Shown piece after piece: positions 1-9,088 of a stretch of DNA of 64,000 bases. Numbering within the stretch: position 1 is the stretch's first letter; the number at the start of each line of letters is the position of its first letter. The stretch covers positions 231,914 through 295,913 of the forward strand of contig FOAY01000001.1 in the NCBI GenBank assembly GCA_900109485.1. The letters run 5' to 3'. Origin of the DNA: Kosakonia sacchari (GTDB lineage: Bacteria; Pseudomonadota; Gammaproteobacteria; Enterobacterales; Enterobacteriaceae). Under the pieces are notes generated by a model. The model saw only the letters and a list, made by a program, of their open reading frames with translations. It ran no database searches and was not told the origin of the DNA. The position numbers and the translations under genes are program-made.

Positions 1-769
1 TCGTTTCAATAAGCTGAGACTGGAAATCGCTTAACTGGTTATATTGTGATGCAATCTGGTTATCCAGTTCTGCCGATTTAACCGTGATATCACTGCGCGA
101 CTGGGTGAGTTGCAGTTCGAGCTGCATCTTCTGCGTCGATAATGACTGAAAGGCATTCTGCTGCTGTACATAAAGGGAATGCTGGTTATTATACTGATCT
201 TTATTAATGAGTCCTTTCTTCAGATACTGATTATAGTTCTGAAGCGCGCCTTCCATTTTCGTTAAACCCTGTTTCGCGGTAGCTAACAGTCCATCAGTTT
301 CCGCAAGTGAATGCTCATAACGCTGGATTTGCCGTTGTGTTGTAGCGATAAAATCATCTTTGTTCACTTTCAGTTTATTGATGATTTCTTCGGCATTGGC
401 AATTTTAGCCTTTATCATCGAGATATTCGTATCAGATACGTTACCCGCATTGGTACTTTTAGATACATCCAGCTCAAAAAGAATGTCACCTTTTTTTACA
501 GTATCACCAACCTGAATAAATTGTTGAGATATAAAACCGGGCTGCGGTGATGAAATATTTAATGGATGGGGAAGGGTAATCACTTCGCCAACGACATCGA
601 TACGCTGCGTGAATTTAAAGAAGCAAAGCATGGCAATAAGTATCACCATAAAAGCGGTGCAGCACGCAGAAATAATAAAAGGTGATATGCCTTTAAATAA
701 AATGACCTTGCCTTTCCAGTAGCTTCTCTGGTGGTCTACGGCTTCTTGCCTGAATAATTTTTGACTCAT
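1..769 (-). CDS. HlyD-family (CvaA/MchE-like) bacteriocin export protein, 3' end outside window
   Basis: This gene runs off the left edge, so only about 256 N-terminal residues are visible. They show a short cytoplasmic segment starting MSQKLFRQEA, one membrane span at about residues 30-51, a biotinyl-lipoyl-like half around residues 60-95 (VGDTVKKGDILFELD) and then a long Gln/Lys-rich coiled coil. This is the layout of periplasmic adaptor proteins of type I secretion, particularly those that export double-glycine-leader microcins. I infer a role in exporting the microcin-like product encoded just upstream at 838-1179. The ATG at 769 sits 10 bases from an AGG; an in-frame ATG at 775 is also possible. 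The partner peptidase-ABC transporter gene would lie beyond the edge. Confidence 0.85.
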   Translation of the reverse strand, partial: MSQKLFRQEAVDHQRSYWKGKVILFKGISPFIISACCTAFMVILIAMLCFFKFTQRIDVVGEVITLPHPLNISSPQPGFISQQFIQVGDTVKKGDILFELDVSKSTNAGNVSDTNISMIKAKIANAEEIINKLKVNKDDFIATTQRQIQRYEHSLAETDGLLATAKQGLTKMEGALQNYNQYLKKGLINKDQYNNQHSLYVQQQNAFQSLSTQKMQLELQLTQSRSDITVKSAELDNQIASQYNQLSDFQSQLIET

Positions 770-787
770 GGGCATATTACCTGACAG

Positions 788-815
788 TTAAAAAAGGCCC
801 GAACATGTCGGGCCT
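788..815 (-). terminator. Rho-independent terminator after the microcin-like gene
   Basis: Perfect 8-bp arms (795-802 and 808-815, AGGCCCGA/TCGGGCCT) enclose a 5-base loop. On the minus strand they are followed by a run of six T. The hairpin lies between the microcin-like gene and the exporter gene, so the peptide could be transcribed in excess of the exporter. Confidence 0.8.
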
Positions 816-837
816 GAAATCTAAACTTAAATCTTAA

Positions 838-1179
838 TCACGGAACAAATGTGCCGCTGAAAATACCATCCATGAATTTCTGGCTGTATTCCCAGGTTTT
901 ATTAAAGCCAACAATGGTCGCAGCAATACCGAATGCAACACAACCGATAACGCCTGCGCCAATCATACCAACACCCTGGCCGATAGAACCAACGCCCAGG
1001 ATACCGCCGCCATCACCACCGTGTTTACCACCGATGACTGCACCGCCGGCAAAACCCATCGCTGCACCCATGGCTGCGCTTGCAACGGCTTCAACAGCGT
1101 TACTAAAAATAGATGTCCAGCTATTCCAGGAATAAGCTCCGGAGACATTATTCATGTCTTGAACAGATAAAGTTTTCAT
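838..1179 (-). CDS. Class II microcin-like precursor with double-glycine-type leader
   Basis: The 113-residue product starts MKTLSVQDMNNVSGA, which matches the double-glycine leader class (a hydrophobic/acidic pattern ending V-S-G-A at residues 12-15, comparable to the colicin V leader). Cleavage after Ala15 would leave a peptide of 98 residues rich in Gly and Ala, with two hydrophobic stretches (about 35-50 and 75-95) and a single Cys. The ATG at 1179 has AGG eight bases upstream and is preferred over an in-frame start at 1239, because it places the leader exactly at the N-terminus. The adjacent HlyD-family gene supports export. There is no Ser-rich tail, so it does not look like a siderophore-carrying class IIb microcin, and one Cys cannot form the disulfide of microcin V. 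I could not find an immunity gene. Antibacterial activity is inference. Confidence 0.72.
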   Translation of the reverse strand: MKTLSVQDMNNVSGAYSWNSWTSIFSNAVEAVASAAMGAAMGFAGGAVIGGKHGGDGGGILGVGSIGQGVGMIGAGVIGCVAFGIAATIVGFNKTWEYSQKFMDGIFSGTFVP

Positions 1180-1407
1180 AAAATTTACCTTAATTGTGTT
1201 TTCAGATAATTGTAGTATTGCAAATTTTTCAACTGACAAAATTCAGCTTTCGGTAATGAGTTCCGTGCTGATGGTTTTTATTTTCAGGATGTCATGTCTT
1301 AAAAACAACTTAAATTTTGTGAAATCCGGTCATTTAATATTTAATTCAGGCCCTGAAAATGCTTATTGCTAAATAGTATGTGTGCTGTTTAAGATTTTAA
1401 AATAAGG

Positions 1408-2373
1408 TCAACGCTCGTTAATAGTAATAGTCATCCCTGCATTAGCCTGGCCTGGCGTAATCGTGGATGCAATACGTTTATAACGGGCAGCCAGTGAGAT
1501 ATAAATTGCTGTTTCGTTGTTCATGTGATATTTGGTTTCTTGTGCAAATTTTAACGGTGCGTGGCTATAGGCATCAACAATTTCTACCGCAACACCCGTC
1601 GCTGGATTCGCAACGCTTGAATCAATGTTTAATAAACCGTCACCGCTGCTGCCATTGAGCGCATCAAACTGGACATATGCAGGAACAGAATCCGCCTGGC
1701 AGGTGAGCGTTAATGTAAAAGGGACATCTTTCGATGTGGGGTTTATATCACGGAAATTAAGTCTTCCCAGATTAATTGTGCGATTATAACCACCACCAAT
1801 AGTACAGCTTTTAAATTTTAATGTTGAACTGTAGGCAGAAACTGTCATAACGGGTACCCCATCCATTGAATATGTTGCGATAGGACCATTGGGCATACTA
1901 CCGGAACCAATCTTGCCAACTTTAATAAAATCAATACGCGTGTAGCTGTTACTTGTCCAGTCTGAGGTTTGTGGTGCTGTAGGCCAGGCTTTATTGGGAA
2001 CAACTCTGTTGGGTTGGTAGAGATCGCTGATCTGAATACCAAGCCCCTCGACACCCGTCGAATAAATATTCCCTCTTGAATTGCTACCGATAATTGTTGA
2101 ATACGCCGGGCCCATTGCTGAGGTATATGGACGCTGCGCCGTGGAGTTACAACTCCATTTCCTTCCCGAAGTATCCATATTGCGGGTCCATAATATTTGC
2201 CCGATGGGGGCATTCGGATCAATGGCAATTAAGGGACTATTCAGACGGTACTCAAGTTTATTACCTTCCACTCCCATGCCAGACGCTGTGGCTCTACATC
2301 CAACAGCCCAGGCCGAAGCTGAATGGAATAGTGATAACATCACTGCCGATGCGATAAAAACATATCTCTTCAT
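1408..2373 (-). CDS. Fimbrial tip adhesin (FimH-like two-domain protein)
   Basis: The 321-residue protein has a signal peptide (about residues 1-23, ending SAWA) and two Cys pairs. One lies in the N-terminal half (GC near residue 26, SC near 75), which is expected to be the receptor-binding domain. The other is in a C-terminal pilin-like domain of about 150 residues that starts near FKSCTIGG. As the last gene of a pilin-chaperone-usher-adhesin operon, it should cap the fimbria. The receptor cannot be read from the sequence. It is the only candidate adhesin here, and the operon has no separate minor subunits. Confidence 0.8.
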   Translation of the reverse strand: MKRYVFIASAVMLSLFHSASAWAVGCRATASGMGVEGNKLEYRLNSPLIAIDPNAPIGQILWTRNMDTSGRKWSCNSTAQRPYTSAMGPAYSTIIGSNSRGNIYSTGVEGLGIQISDLYQPNRVVPNKAWPTAPQTSDWTSNSYTRIDFIKVGKIGSGSMPNGPIATYSMDGVPVMTVSAYSSTLKFKSCTIGGGYNRTINLGRLNFRDINPTSKDVPFTLTLTCQADSVPAYVQFDALNGSSGDGLLNIDSSVANPATGVAVEIVDAYSHAPLKFAQETKYHMNNETAIYISLAARYKRIASTITPGQANAGMTITINER

Positions 2374-2393
2374 ATCTTAACTTTCCTGAAATC

Positions 2394-4967
2394 TTACTGG
2401 CAGACAGCCTCAACCTGCTGGATGCCGGTTGGTGGCATAGGGGTATCACGGAAGTCGTAAGAAGCTTTGCACTGTTTATTGGCTTCATTACCCCATTTCG
2501 CGAGAAGAGAACCCTGTTCACTCAGACCCGTTAAATAGACTTGCCCATCTTCACCCACGAAGTTGGACACGTTATTTTCTGCATTCTGCAGCGTTACCGT
2601 CGCACCAAAGGGGAGAATTTTTCCTGAACGATCCAGTAGCCTGATAAATCCTTTTATCCCCACTTTGCCTGCAAAACTTGAACGCACAACCGCGCCGCGC
2701 GTTGGTACAACTGTCGCCGTGTTGCTGTTCAGCTCCATGTTATCGGGAAGCGTTTCGCTGTTAAGTACGATATCGTTCAGACGGTACGGGGTAACGTACG
2801 GCACCACGGTATAACCCCGGAAATCTGTCTTCACGCCGGTATGGTTTGACACGCTGGTTCCCGCTGCTCCTGGCGCTTCAACCAGAGCCACGCTTTCTCC
2901 AAGCGATTGGCTTAACGTCAGGCCGCGTTCATGAACAACCATTCCCCCTGAAACGCCATAGCTGAGGCGACGGGACTGTTGGCTATAGCCATAGGAAGAA
3001 ACCAGTTCGCCATAGGTTCCCTGGTACGAAAGATCCAGGTTGCCGCTGGCATTCGATTTATTCCCATAGCCCTGCTGAACGCTCCAGTTGAGGTTATTCT
3101 CTTCCAGCGCGGTACCGGCCAGGCCAGCCATAAAAGAGGTCTCGCCAGGCTTGGCGATATTCATGTTATTAAAGGCATATAGGCTATGATTGGTGTGCAG
3201 CCATTGATCGAAAGGAAGACTTACCGTCAGACTAATTATCTGATCATTATACGTTTTCTCAAAACGCCCTCTGTTCTGTATGGATTGCACATAGCTATAG
3301 TTAAGGCTGTAGCTGATATTATTCCAGCTATTGCTGTAGCTGGTACTGATCGATCTGTTTTGCCGGTTATTATCCCAATAATCTTCAATGACTCCGCCTA
3401 AGGAAATGTAGCCCAGGCGATCGCCAATGTTCTGGTTGATATTCATTTCAGTACGGTTTCTGACGCGATACATCTGATATCTGCGGTGATCATCGCGATA
3501 CGTATTCAGCACATCAGCGAGCGTGTAGAAACCAGAGGTTGAGTATCGATAACCCGCAATAGCGAAATTGGTACCTGTCTGGGTAACATTTTTGCTGTAG
3601 CGAATACGCCAGGATTGACCATCGCTTTTAGCGGTATCCTGTTTTTTTGACCACGCCTGCGTCACGTCAACTGACACTGCGCCAATCTTTCCCATATTTT
3701 TCCCAATCCCTGTAGCCAGCGCCTGATATTTCGACGCAGCCTGAATCCCGCCGTACAGGGTGGCATTAAATGGTAAGCCATAGCTGGCGCTGGCCTGCGT
3801 AAAGGGCGTTTTAGCAATGCTGTTGTCGTAGGTGCGATAAACACCAGAGGTCAGGCTGTACTTGAGACTGCCTTCACGTCGCATGACGGGGAGCGAGGCG
3901 TAAGGTACCGTAAAGATTTGCTGGCTGCCATCGGACTCCTGAACGGTAACTTGTAAATCGCCGTTAGAGTTTGTCTGGTACAAATCATCAATTTCAAATG
4001 CACCTGGAGAAACATAGGTTTCATAAATCTGGTAACCGTTTTGTCGAATAACGATTTTGGCATTGCTTTTAGCAATACCCCGGATGATTGGAGCATAGCC
4101 GGTAACGTTTTCAGGAGACATTGTCTCGTCTGTCGCCAGTTGCATACCCGTAAAACCAACGCTGTCGAAAATATCTCCCGGTGACGTACTCTGGCCTAAA
4201 ACGAGAGAACTACGTAACGGAATAATATCGCGCTGCGCGTAGGTATAAATGTTATCCCACGAATCATCGTTTCGATAATTATCGGTTGTTCTTGACCAGG
4301 TGGAATAATGGCGTAAACGCCATGCTCCAATATTCAGGCCCGGCCGCAGGTTCAGGTGGTAACTATCCTGTTTGGCAGAGGTTTGATTGGAACTTGTCTG
4401 GCTGGCCAGAAATTTATAATTCAGCAGAAATGCCGGAATACCCTGATCAAATTGTTCAGGAGGAACAATATTCCGATTTTTACGGACTAATGCGGCTTGA
4501 GGTATACTTAAATTAAGACGTTGGTGTTCCGTATCATACTGTGCCGTAGCTTCTGGAATAAGTGAAAGAATATCACAACGCTGAGGATCTTTTGCCAGCC
4601 AGACATTCTGCTTGATGTAATTTTCATTTAAACCTAATGAAATTAATTTTGGCAGATTAAGGCAAGGCGACAGCCCAATGGTATCGCTTGTCTCATCTTT
4701 TTGGGCCCTGAATTCAACATCACTCGTTTCAATTGCTTTACCATTCAACCAAATGTCAACACGGTAAGTGCCAGGGCTCTGGCGTAATCCCATGTCAAAA
4801 TAAGAGAGGTCGCCAACTTCATTTTGCTGATCGCTGTTTTTTAAAAATTCAGGGTTGAAGAAGCTTTGGGCTGCGACACAATCCGAAAAAAAAAATGACA
4901 CAAGAGTAACGCGAATCAACAGGCTTAACCCCGTCTTATAATTGACGCTGAAAGACTCATCTTTCAT
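2394..4967 (-). CDS. Outer-membrane fimbrial usher
   Basis: This 857-residue protein has the usual size for chaperone-usher outer-membrane ushers. After a signal sequence of about 33 residues it begins QSFFNPEFL, the typical usher N-terminus. It continues into the N-terminal chaperone-binding domain, a long 24-strand barrel region with plug, and C-terminal domains with a late Cys pair (residues near 834 and 856). It pulls chaperone-subunit complexes from the periplasm and threads the growing fimbria through the outer membrane. It lies 20 bases before the adhesin gene and 20 bases after the chaperone gene, in one minus-strand operon. Confidence 0.93.
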   Translation of the reverse strand: MKDESFSVNYKTGLSLLIRVTLVSFFFSDCVAAQSFFNPEFLKNSDQQNEVGDLSYFDMGLRQSPGTYRVDIWLNGKAIETSDVEFRAQKDETSDTIGLSPCLNLPKLISLGLNENYIKQNVWLAKDPQRCDILSLIPEATAQYDTEHQRLNLSIPQAALVRKNRNIVPPEQFDQGIPAFLLNYKFLASQTSSNQTSAKQDSYHLNLRPGLNIGAWRLRHYSTWSRTTDNYRNDDSWDNIYTYAQRDIIPLRSSLVLGQSTSPGDIFDSVGFTGMQLATDETMSPENVTGYAPIIRGIAKSNAKIVIRQNGYQIYETYVSPGAFEIDDLYQTNSNGDLQVTVQESDGSQQIFTVPYASLPVMRREGSLKYSLTSGVYRTYDNSIAKTPFTQASASYGLPFNATLYGGIQAASKYQALATGIGKNMGKIGAVSVDVTQAWSKKQDTAKSDGQSWRIRYSKNVTQTGTNFAIAGYRYSTSGFYTLADVLNTYRDDHRRYQMYRVRNRTEMNINQNIGDRLGYISLGGVIEDYWDNNRQNRSISTSYSNSWNNISYSLNYSYVQSIQNRGRFEKTYNDQIISLTVSLPFDQWLHTNHSLYAFNNMNIAKPGETSFMAGLAGTALEENNLNWSVQQGYGNKSNASGNLDLSYQGTYGELVSSYGYSQQSRRLSYGVSGGMVVHERGLTLSQSLGESVALVEAPGAAGTSVSNHTGVKTDFRGYTVVPYVTPYRLNDIVLNSETLPDNMELNSNTATVVPTRGAVVRSSFAGKVGIKGFIRLLDRSGKILPFGATVTLQNAENNVSNFVGEDGQVYLTGLSEQGSLLAKWGNEANKQCKASYDFRDTPMPPTGIQQVEAVCQ

Positions 4968-4987
4968 TTTAATAACCTCATGTATTA

Positions 4988-5668
4988 TTATAAATTTTTC
5001 CTGTGGAGAGGGCCAGCCGAACCATAATCATTTATGATTTTCCAGCTAACTTGATTACCATTGATGGCACCAATATCAAACCAGGTATCTGTAAAAGGAG
5101 CTGCGTAGCTTTTATCTTTCAGCTCAATGTCTTTATCATTGATTTTGATAAACATAAAATTTTGATAATACGGAGTGGGATTTGTTACTTTTAATTTATT
5201 ACCCGTTCTGCTCCAGGTTAATTCCTCAGTGCGGTTCTCTGGCGTTTCTTTTTTTAAAGCGGCGGGGCGATAAATAAGTTTCAAACGATTGCGGATTGCA
5301 ATCTGCAACGTATTACTGTCCGGCATGCCGCCGGGAATAGATTTTGCGTTAAGGAAAAAGAGTGATTCCTGGTCGCCAGGGAGTTCTTTTACCAATTTAA
5401 AAATGCGTAATGCATTTTTTTTATCACCATCAAGACGGAATAATGGCGGAGTAACTAAAAAATCCCCGGTTTTCACTCCGTCCTTATTTTCAACCCAGGA
5501 TTGAATGAGATAAGGCACTGAACCTTTATTTTCGATGTCGATGGAGACTTCTTTTTTCCCTTCTTCATAAATAATGCGCGTGCCGCCAAGCACCACGCCA
5601 GCCTGTGCCGAAGCGCAGCAAAAAATAAGGGAAAATGCATATGCAGATATTTTTAACATGGCTAACAT
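4988..5668 (-). CDS. Periplasmic fimbrial chaperone (PapD/FimC family)
   Basis: The 226-residue protein has a signal peptide (ending AQAG), then GVVLGGTRIIYEEGKKEVSI, the classic N-terminal strands of PapD-type chaperones. It also carries the R-N-R-L-K-L-I-Y-R-P block near residue 125, whose basic residue anchors the subunit C-terminus. It folds and caps subunits for the usher by donor-strand complementation. ATG codons at 5668 and 5659 are both possible and neither has a strong ribosome site. A hairpin between this gene and the pilin gene suggests lower expression than the pilin. Confidence 0.92.
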   Translation of the reverse strand: MLAMLKISAYAFSLIFCCASAQAGVVLGGTRIIYEEGKKEVSIDIENKGSVPYLIQSWVENKDGVKTGDFLVTPPLFRLDGDKKNALRIFKLVKELPGDQESLFFLNAKSIPGGMPDSNTLQIAIRNRLKLIYRPAALKKETPENRTEELTWSRTGNKLKVTNPTPYYQNFMFIKINDKDIELKDKSYAAPFTDTWFDIGAINGNQVSWKIINDYGSAGPLHRKNL

Positions 5669-5672
5669 CTTT

Positions 5673-5707
5673 TGAAAAAGAGGCCTGTCCCCACGCGGGA
5701 ACAGGCC
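5673..5707 (-). terminator. Hairpin with T-run after the major pilin gene
   Basis: Arms GGCCTGT (5682-5688) and ACAGGCC (5701-5707) with inner C/G pairing are followed on the minus strand by TCTTTTTC. It sits between the pilin and chaperone genes. It probably acts as a partial terminator or 3' stabiliser that keeps pilin mRNA in excess, as in other fimbrial operons. Confidence 0.65.
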
Positions 5708-5715
5708 AAAGGTGA

Positions 5716-6273
5716 TTAGTAGTTAACGGTAAAGGTCGCAACAGAGTTTGCCGGACCGGTGGTTACCGTATTTTGAGTCTGGATGTATTTGGCGTAGAAC
5801 GGCAGGGAGTTGGTGCTGCCTGCGCCAGTGTTGGTAATGGTGTACGGTGCGGAAGCTTTAGCCAGCTGGATTACATTACGATCTTTATCGTACAGCTGGA
5901 TGCCAACGCCGGTAGCGGAGTTAGCGCCTGCGGTCAGAGCAAGAACAGTGTCGTCGCCATTTTCGTTCTGGCCGTCAAACTTGAAGGTTACAGAAGTTAC
6001 GGTAGACGGGCAGTCATCCATTTCGATGGTGAAACCGGTGCTGCTTGCAGAACCGTCAACAGTTGAACCAACACCTTTAAAGGAAGTTTTTACAACTTTA
6101 CCCATATCAACGTCGCCAGTCGTAGCGCTGGAACCGTTAACAGAAGTGTTGCAGCCTGCATCGGTAATTTCACCGGTAAAGTTAATTGTACCGTCAGCTG
6201 CACTTACAGAAGAAATAGAAGATAATGCCAGTACGACAAATGATGCCAGTGCGGTAGTTTTCAGATTTTTCAT
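5716..6273 (-). CDS. Major fimbrial subunit (type 1 pilin family)
   Basis: The 185-residue product has a signal peptide (about residues 1-25, ending SVSAA). It has the G-E-I-T-D-A-G-C start of a mature type 1 pilin, a second Cys about 50 residues later (MDDCPS) for the conserved disulfide, and a penultimate-Tyr C-terminus (FTVNY), the usual chaperone-recognition end. It is the structural rod subunit and the first gene of the operon. An AAGGA ribosome site lies 7 bases before the ATG. A strong Fur-box-like sequence lies about 32-50 bases upstream of the start. Confidence 0.92.
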   Translation of the reverse strand: MKNLKTTALASFVVLALSSISSVSAADGTINFTGEITDAGCNTSVNGSSATTGDVDMGKVVKTSFKGVGSTVDGSASSTGFTIEMDDCPSTVTSVTFKFDGQNENGDDTVLALTAGANSATGVGIQLYDKDRNVIQLAKASAPYTITNTGAGSTNSLPFYAKYIQTQNTVTTGPANSVATFTVNY

Positions 6274-6304
6274 AACATAGTCCTTGTTTAATAAAGATGA
6301 CGAA

Positions 6305-6323
6305 TCTAATGATTATCATCAGG
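6305..6323 (-). promoter_or_regulatory. Candidate Fur box in the fimbrial promoter region
   Basis: On the minus strand this 19-mer matches the Fur consensus GATAATGATAATCATTATC at 14 of 19 positions, including an unbroken 13-base core (6307-6319). It lies 32-50 bases before the pilin ATG, where a repressor could block transcription or act in the leader. Iron control of the fimbriae is inference. Confidence 0.5.
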
Positions 6324-7037
6324 TATATAAAAGATATATTTGTGTAGCGCGTCAGAGGTAATCGCAGGCTGTTTTATCATTTTTATTGCCGCAGTTTTTT
6401 ATACGGTATTATGATTTTCAGCTACGACTTTTACATTACGCAGAATCATCTCGTGATTGCAGTGAGAATTCTATATGCAGTTTTTTATATTGCAAAGATG
6501 TGTTTTCTTAGTTGCTCTATTTTTAAGAAAATTATTATTTGGCCATAATTGTCTGTATTGTCTCTTATATAAAAAAGACCTTATTTTTCAGCGGGTAGGT
6601 TAAGGCGTGGCAGGCGCGAGCAGGAATTTTAATGTATGTTATGTATGTTTATTTAAGGTCATTTAATAACAGCTTACGGACTAAATGTTTTTTATTTGTT
6701 TGTTATGATTAATGGAGTTGTTGGGTGAGTAAATATTGATGTGGCAAGTTATAGGGTGTGTCAGTAGATAATTTATTCTATTGGTGGATTTTGATTTTCG
6801 ATTGCTCATTGCTTGTTAAAAAGGCAGGTAATAACGTGCGTGCGATAACTGAAAAAGTGACAGGTTTAGCTTGATGACATTTTATAGAAGGGAGGCTGGA
6901 CGAATGGCAAGCATCCGATAAGTATTTTCATAACGGATGCTTGAGTTCTTTTCCATATTATTGGCTGACGCGAGCAACGCACAACCACATTATGGATGGG
7001 AAAAATAAGAACAGATAACGCGTTTATCAATGATGAT
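6324..7037. other. Long AT-rich non-coding stretch upstream of the fimbrial operon
   Basis: No convincing gene is present. Transcripts from the ABC permease gene would run in from the right and the fimbrial promoter must lie at the left. A perfect 10-bp inverted repeat, CAAGCATCCG (6908-6917) and CGGATGCTTG (6934-6943) with a 16-base loop, lacks a clear T-run on either strand. I saw no short flanking repeats like those of the E. coli fim phase switch, and no recombinase gene nearby. Confidence 0.6.
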
Positions 7038-8180
7038 CTACAGCTTTTTAACCACGCGATGAAAAAGAATGCAACAGAGTAACGATAAGAATACGGTAAG
7101 AAATAACAGCGACATGAAATCAGGTGCCATTTCGTTCAGAGCGTAACCCTTCAGCATAATCCCTCTGACAAGGCGTAAAAAATAGGTGAGCGGAAGTACT
7201 GAACCCAACAGTTGCGACCAGAAAGGCATGCCATAGAACGTATTCATGAAACCGGAAAGCATGGTCGATAATAAAAAGTAAAACGAAGCCAGTTGCATCA
7301 CCTGGAGCTGACTCTTCGTGATCGTAGAAAATATGACGCCGATTGCCAGGCAGAGAATGATGAAAATCGTTAGCAGAAATGCCAGGGAAATAAACGATCC
7401 CATGACCGGAACGTCCATGACGTAAACCGCCATCATAACGATAAACGCAGCCTGTAACAGACCAACACAAAAATAGGGGAAAACCTTACCCAGCATGATT
7501 TCCCATGCGGTGACTGGCGAATTGATGATATGCATGATGGAGTCTTTCTCCCTTTCACGGATGATGGAAAGACTGGTCATCAGAATCAGGATCATGGAAA
7601 GTATGACCCCTGCAAGCCCAGGTACGATATTTAGGCGGGTTATTCCCTCCGGGTTATAGAGCTTATGCACTATAACATCGACCAGTTGTGTGCTCTCTTT
7701 TTGCAGGCCCGGTAAGTTTTTCGTATCGTGTCTGAACACATCATTAAGCAGTGTTGTCAGTGCCTGTGTAGCATTTGCCGTGGCCGCGGGATCGCTGGCA
7801 TCGGTCTGGACTAACAGTTGCGGCTTCCTGGCGGCGATGAGATCTCTGGAAAATCCAGCTGGAATAATGACCACCAGCTGTACTGCGCCTTCACGGAAAA
7901 GCTTATCGGCCTCTTGCTCACTGGTAACCCGCTGGATGGCAAAATAATCCGTATTGGTCATCCCGGTTACCAGCGTACGGCTAAAGGATGAGACGTCGTG
8001 ATCGATCAGCGCAGTGCGTACAAATTTAGGGTCAGTGTTTACCGAAAAACCAATAATACAGAGGTTGAGCAAAGGAATCGCAAAGATCATCAGCAAGCTG
8101 ACCTTGTCGCGGCGTAGCTCAAAGATCTCTTTCACGATAATTGCCATGACGCGCTCGTATATCAATTTTAATCTATTCAT
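7038..8180 (-). CDS. ABC-2 type transporter permease (YhhJ/YbhR-like)
   Basis: The 380-residue inner-membrane protein has one N-terminal span, a large periplasmic loop (about residues 50-180) and five C-terminal spans, with the S-x-x-R-E-R-E segment before the first of the latter. This is the layout of ABC-2 drug or lipid exporter permeases. Its start overlaps the stop of the ATPase gene by 4 bases, so the two are translationally coupled. Together with the ATPase and the HlyD-type lipoprotein it forms an export pump. The substrate is unknown. Only one permease is present, so it may act as a homodimer. Confidence 0.85.
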   Translation of the reverse strand: MNRLKLIYERVMAIIVKEIFELRRDKVSLLMIFAIPLLNLCIIGFSVNTDPKFVRTALIDHDVSSFSRTLVTGMTNTDYFAIQRVTSEQEADKLFREGAVQLVVIIPAGFSRDLIAARKPQLLVQTDASDPAATANATQALTTLLNDVFRHDTKNLPGLQKESTQLVDVIVHKLYNPEGITRLNIVPGLAGVILSMILILMTSLSIIREREKDSIMHIINSPVTAWEIMLGKVFPYFCVGLLQAAFIVMMAVYVMDVPVMGSFISLAFLLTIFIILCLAIGVIFSTITKSQLQVMQLASFYFLLSTMLSGFMNTFYGMPFWSQLLGSVLPLTYFLRLVRGIMLKGYALNEMAPDFMSLLFLTVFLSLLCCILFHRVVKKL

Positions 8181-9088
8181 ATTGGTACAGCCTGTTTCAT
8201 CAAATGCGCGAACGAATCTTCAAGTGTGGTGGCGGTTTTTTCAACGTGGTAGTTATCGGGCAAGGCGCCAACGATAGTATTAAGTGTGTTGCTCTGTTTG
8301 CTGGTAACAAACAGCGTGTTGCTGAAGATCACTGTTTGTTCAATCTCGTCGATATCGCTGAAGCGGTATTCCAGATCGTGCAGATTCGGACCTTTAATAG
8401 CGAATGTAGTCAGCCCCTGGGATTGAATAATGCTTTCGGCAGAACCAGAAGCCAGCAAATTACCATAGGACATCCACGCCAGATGGTTACAGCGTTCAGC
8501 CTCGTCCATATAGTGCGTGCTGACCAGAATCGTCATGCCTTTGCTGGAAAGATAATGCAAAATTTTCCAGAATTCCCGTCGGGCATACGGATCGACACCC
8601 GCCGTCGGTTCGTCCAGCAATATTATCTTCGGATCGTGCAAGATGCTGGCCGAGAGCGAGACGCGTTGTTTCCAGCCACCGGATAAATGGTGCGTCAGAA
8701 CATCCCGAAAGCGCTGAAGAGCAAATTCGTTGATAAGTTCTTCGACGCGTTTTATTGGTTGGGGAATATTCCGTATTTTGGCCAGAAATAGCAGGTTTTC
8801 CCGGACCGTAAGATTTTCCCACAGTGAGAAATACTGCGTCATATAACCGATCATCGGTTTAATGGACTCTCGCTGTTTAAAAATATCGAAATCAAAACAG
8901 CTACCTGAACCGCTGTCCGGCTTCAGTAGCCCGCACATCATGCGCATTGCTGTTGTTTTCCCGCTGCCATTTGGCCCGAGAAAACCGGTGATTTTACCGG
9001 TAGGGATATTCAGCGTGAGATCTTTTACGACATGCTTGGTCCCGAATGACTTATTCACGTTCTGAAGTTTGATGCAATAATCCATCAT
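8177..9088 (-). CDS. ABC transporter ATP-binding protein of the efflux operon
   Basis: The 303-residue protein carries all ABC ATPase motifs. These are Walker A GPNGSGKT near residue 38, the signature HLSGGWKQR near 138, Walker B IILLDEPTAGVDP, and the H-loop STHYMDEAERC. It drives the ABC-2 permease encoded next. It overlaps both neighbours by 4 bases (8177-8180 and 9085-9088), a tight three-gene operon of the YhiI-RbbA-YhhJ or YbhGFSR kind, but with a single ATPase domain. Confidence 0.9.
   Translation of the reverse strand: MMDYCIKLQNVNKSFGTKHVVKDLTLNIPTGKITGFLGPNGSGKTTAMRMMCGLLKPDSGSGSCFDFDIFKQRESIKPMIGYMTQYFSLWENLTVRENLLFLAKIRNIPQPIKRVEELINEFALQRFRDVLTHHLSGGWKQRVSLSASILHDPKIILLDEPTAGVDPYARREFWKILHYLSSKGMTILVSTHYMDEAERCNHLAWMSYGNLLASGSAESIIQSQGLTTFAIKGPNLHDLEYRFSDIDEIEQTVIFSNTLFVTSKQSNTLNTIVGALPDNYHVEKTATTLEDSFAHLMKQAVPI

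Noticed and set aside
6274-7037. Possible invertible fimbrial phase switch
   Set aside because: No matching short inverted repeats spaced about 300 bases apart and no FimB/FimE-type recombinase gene nearby.
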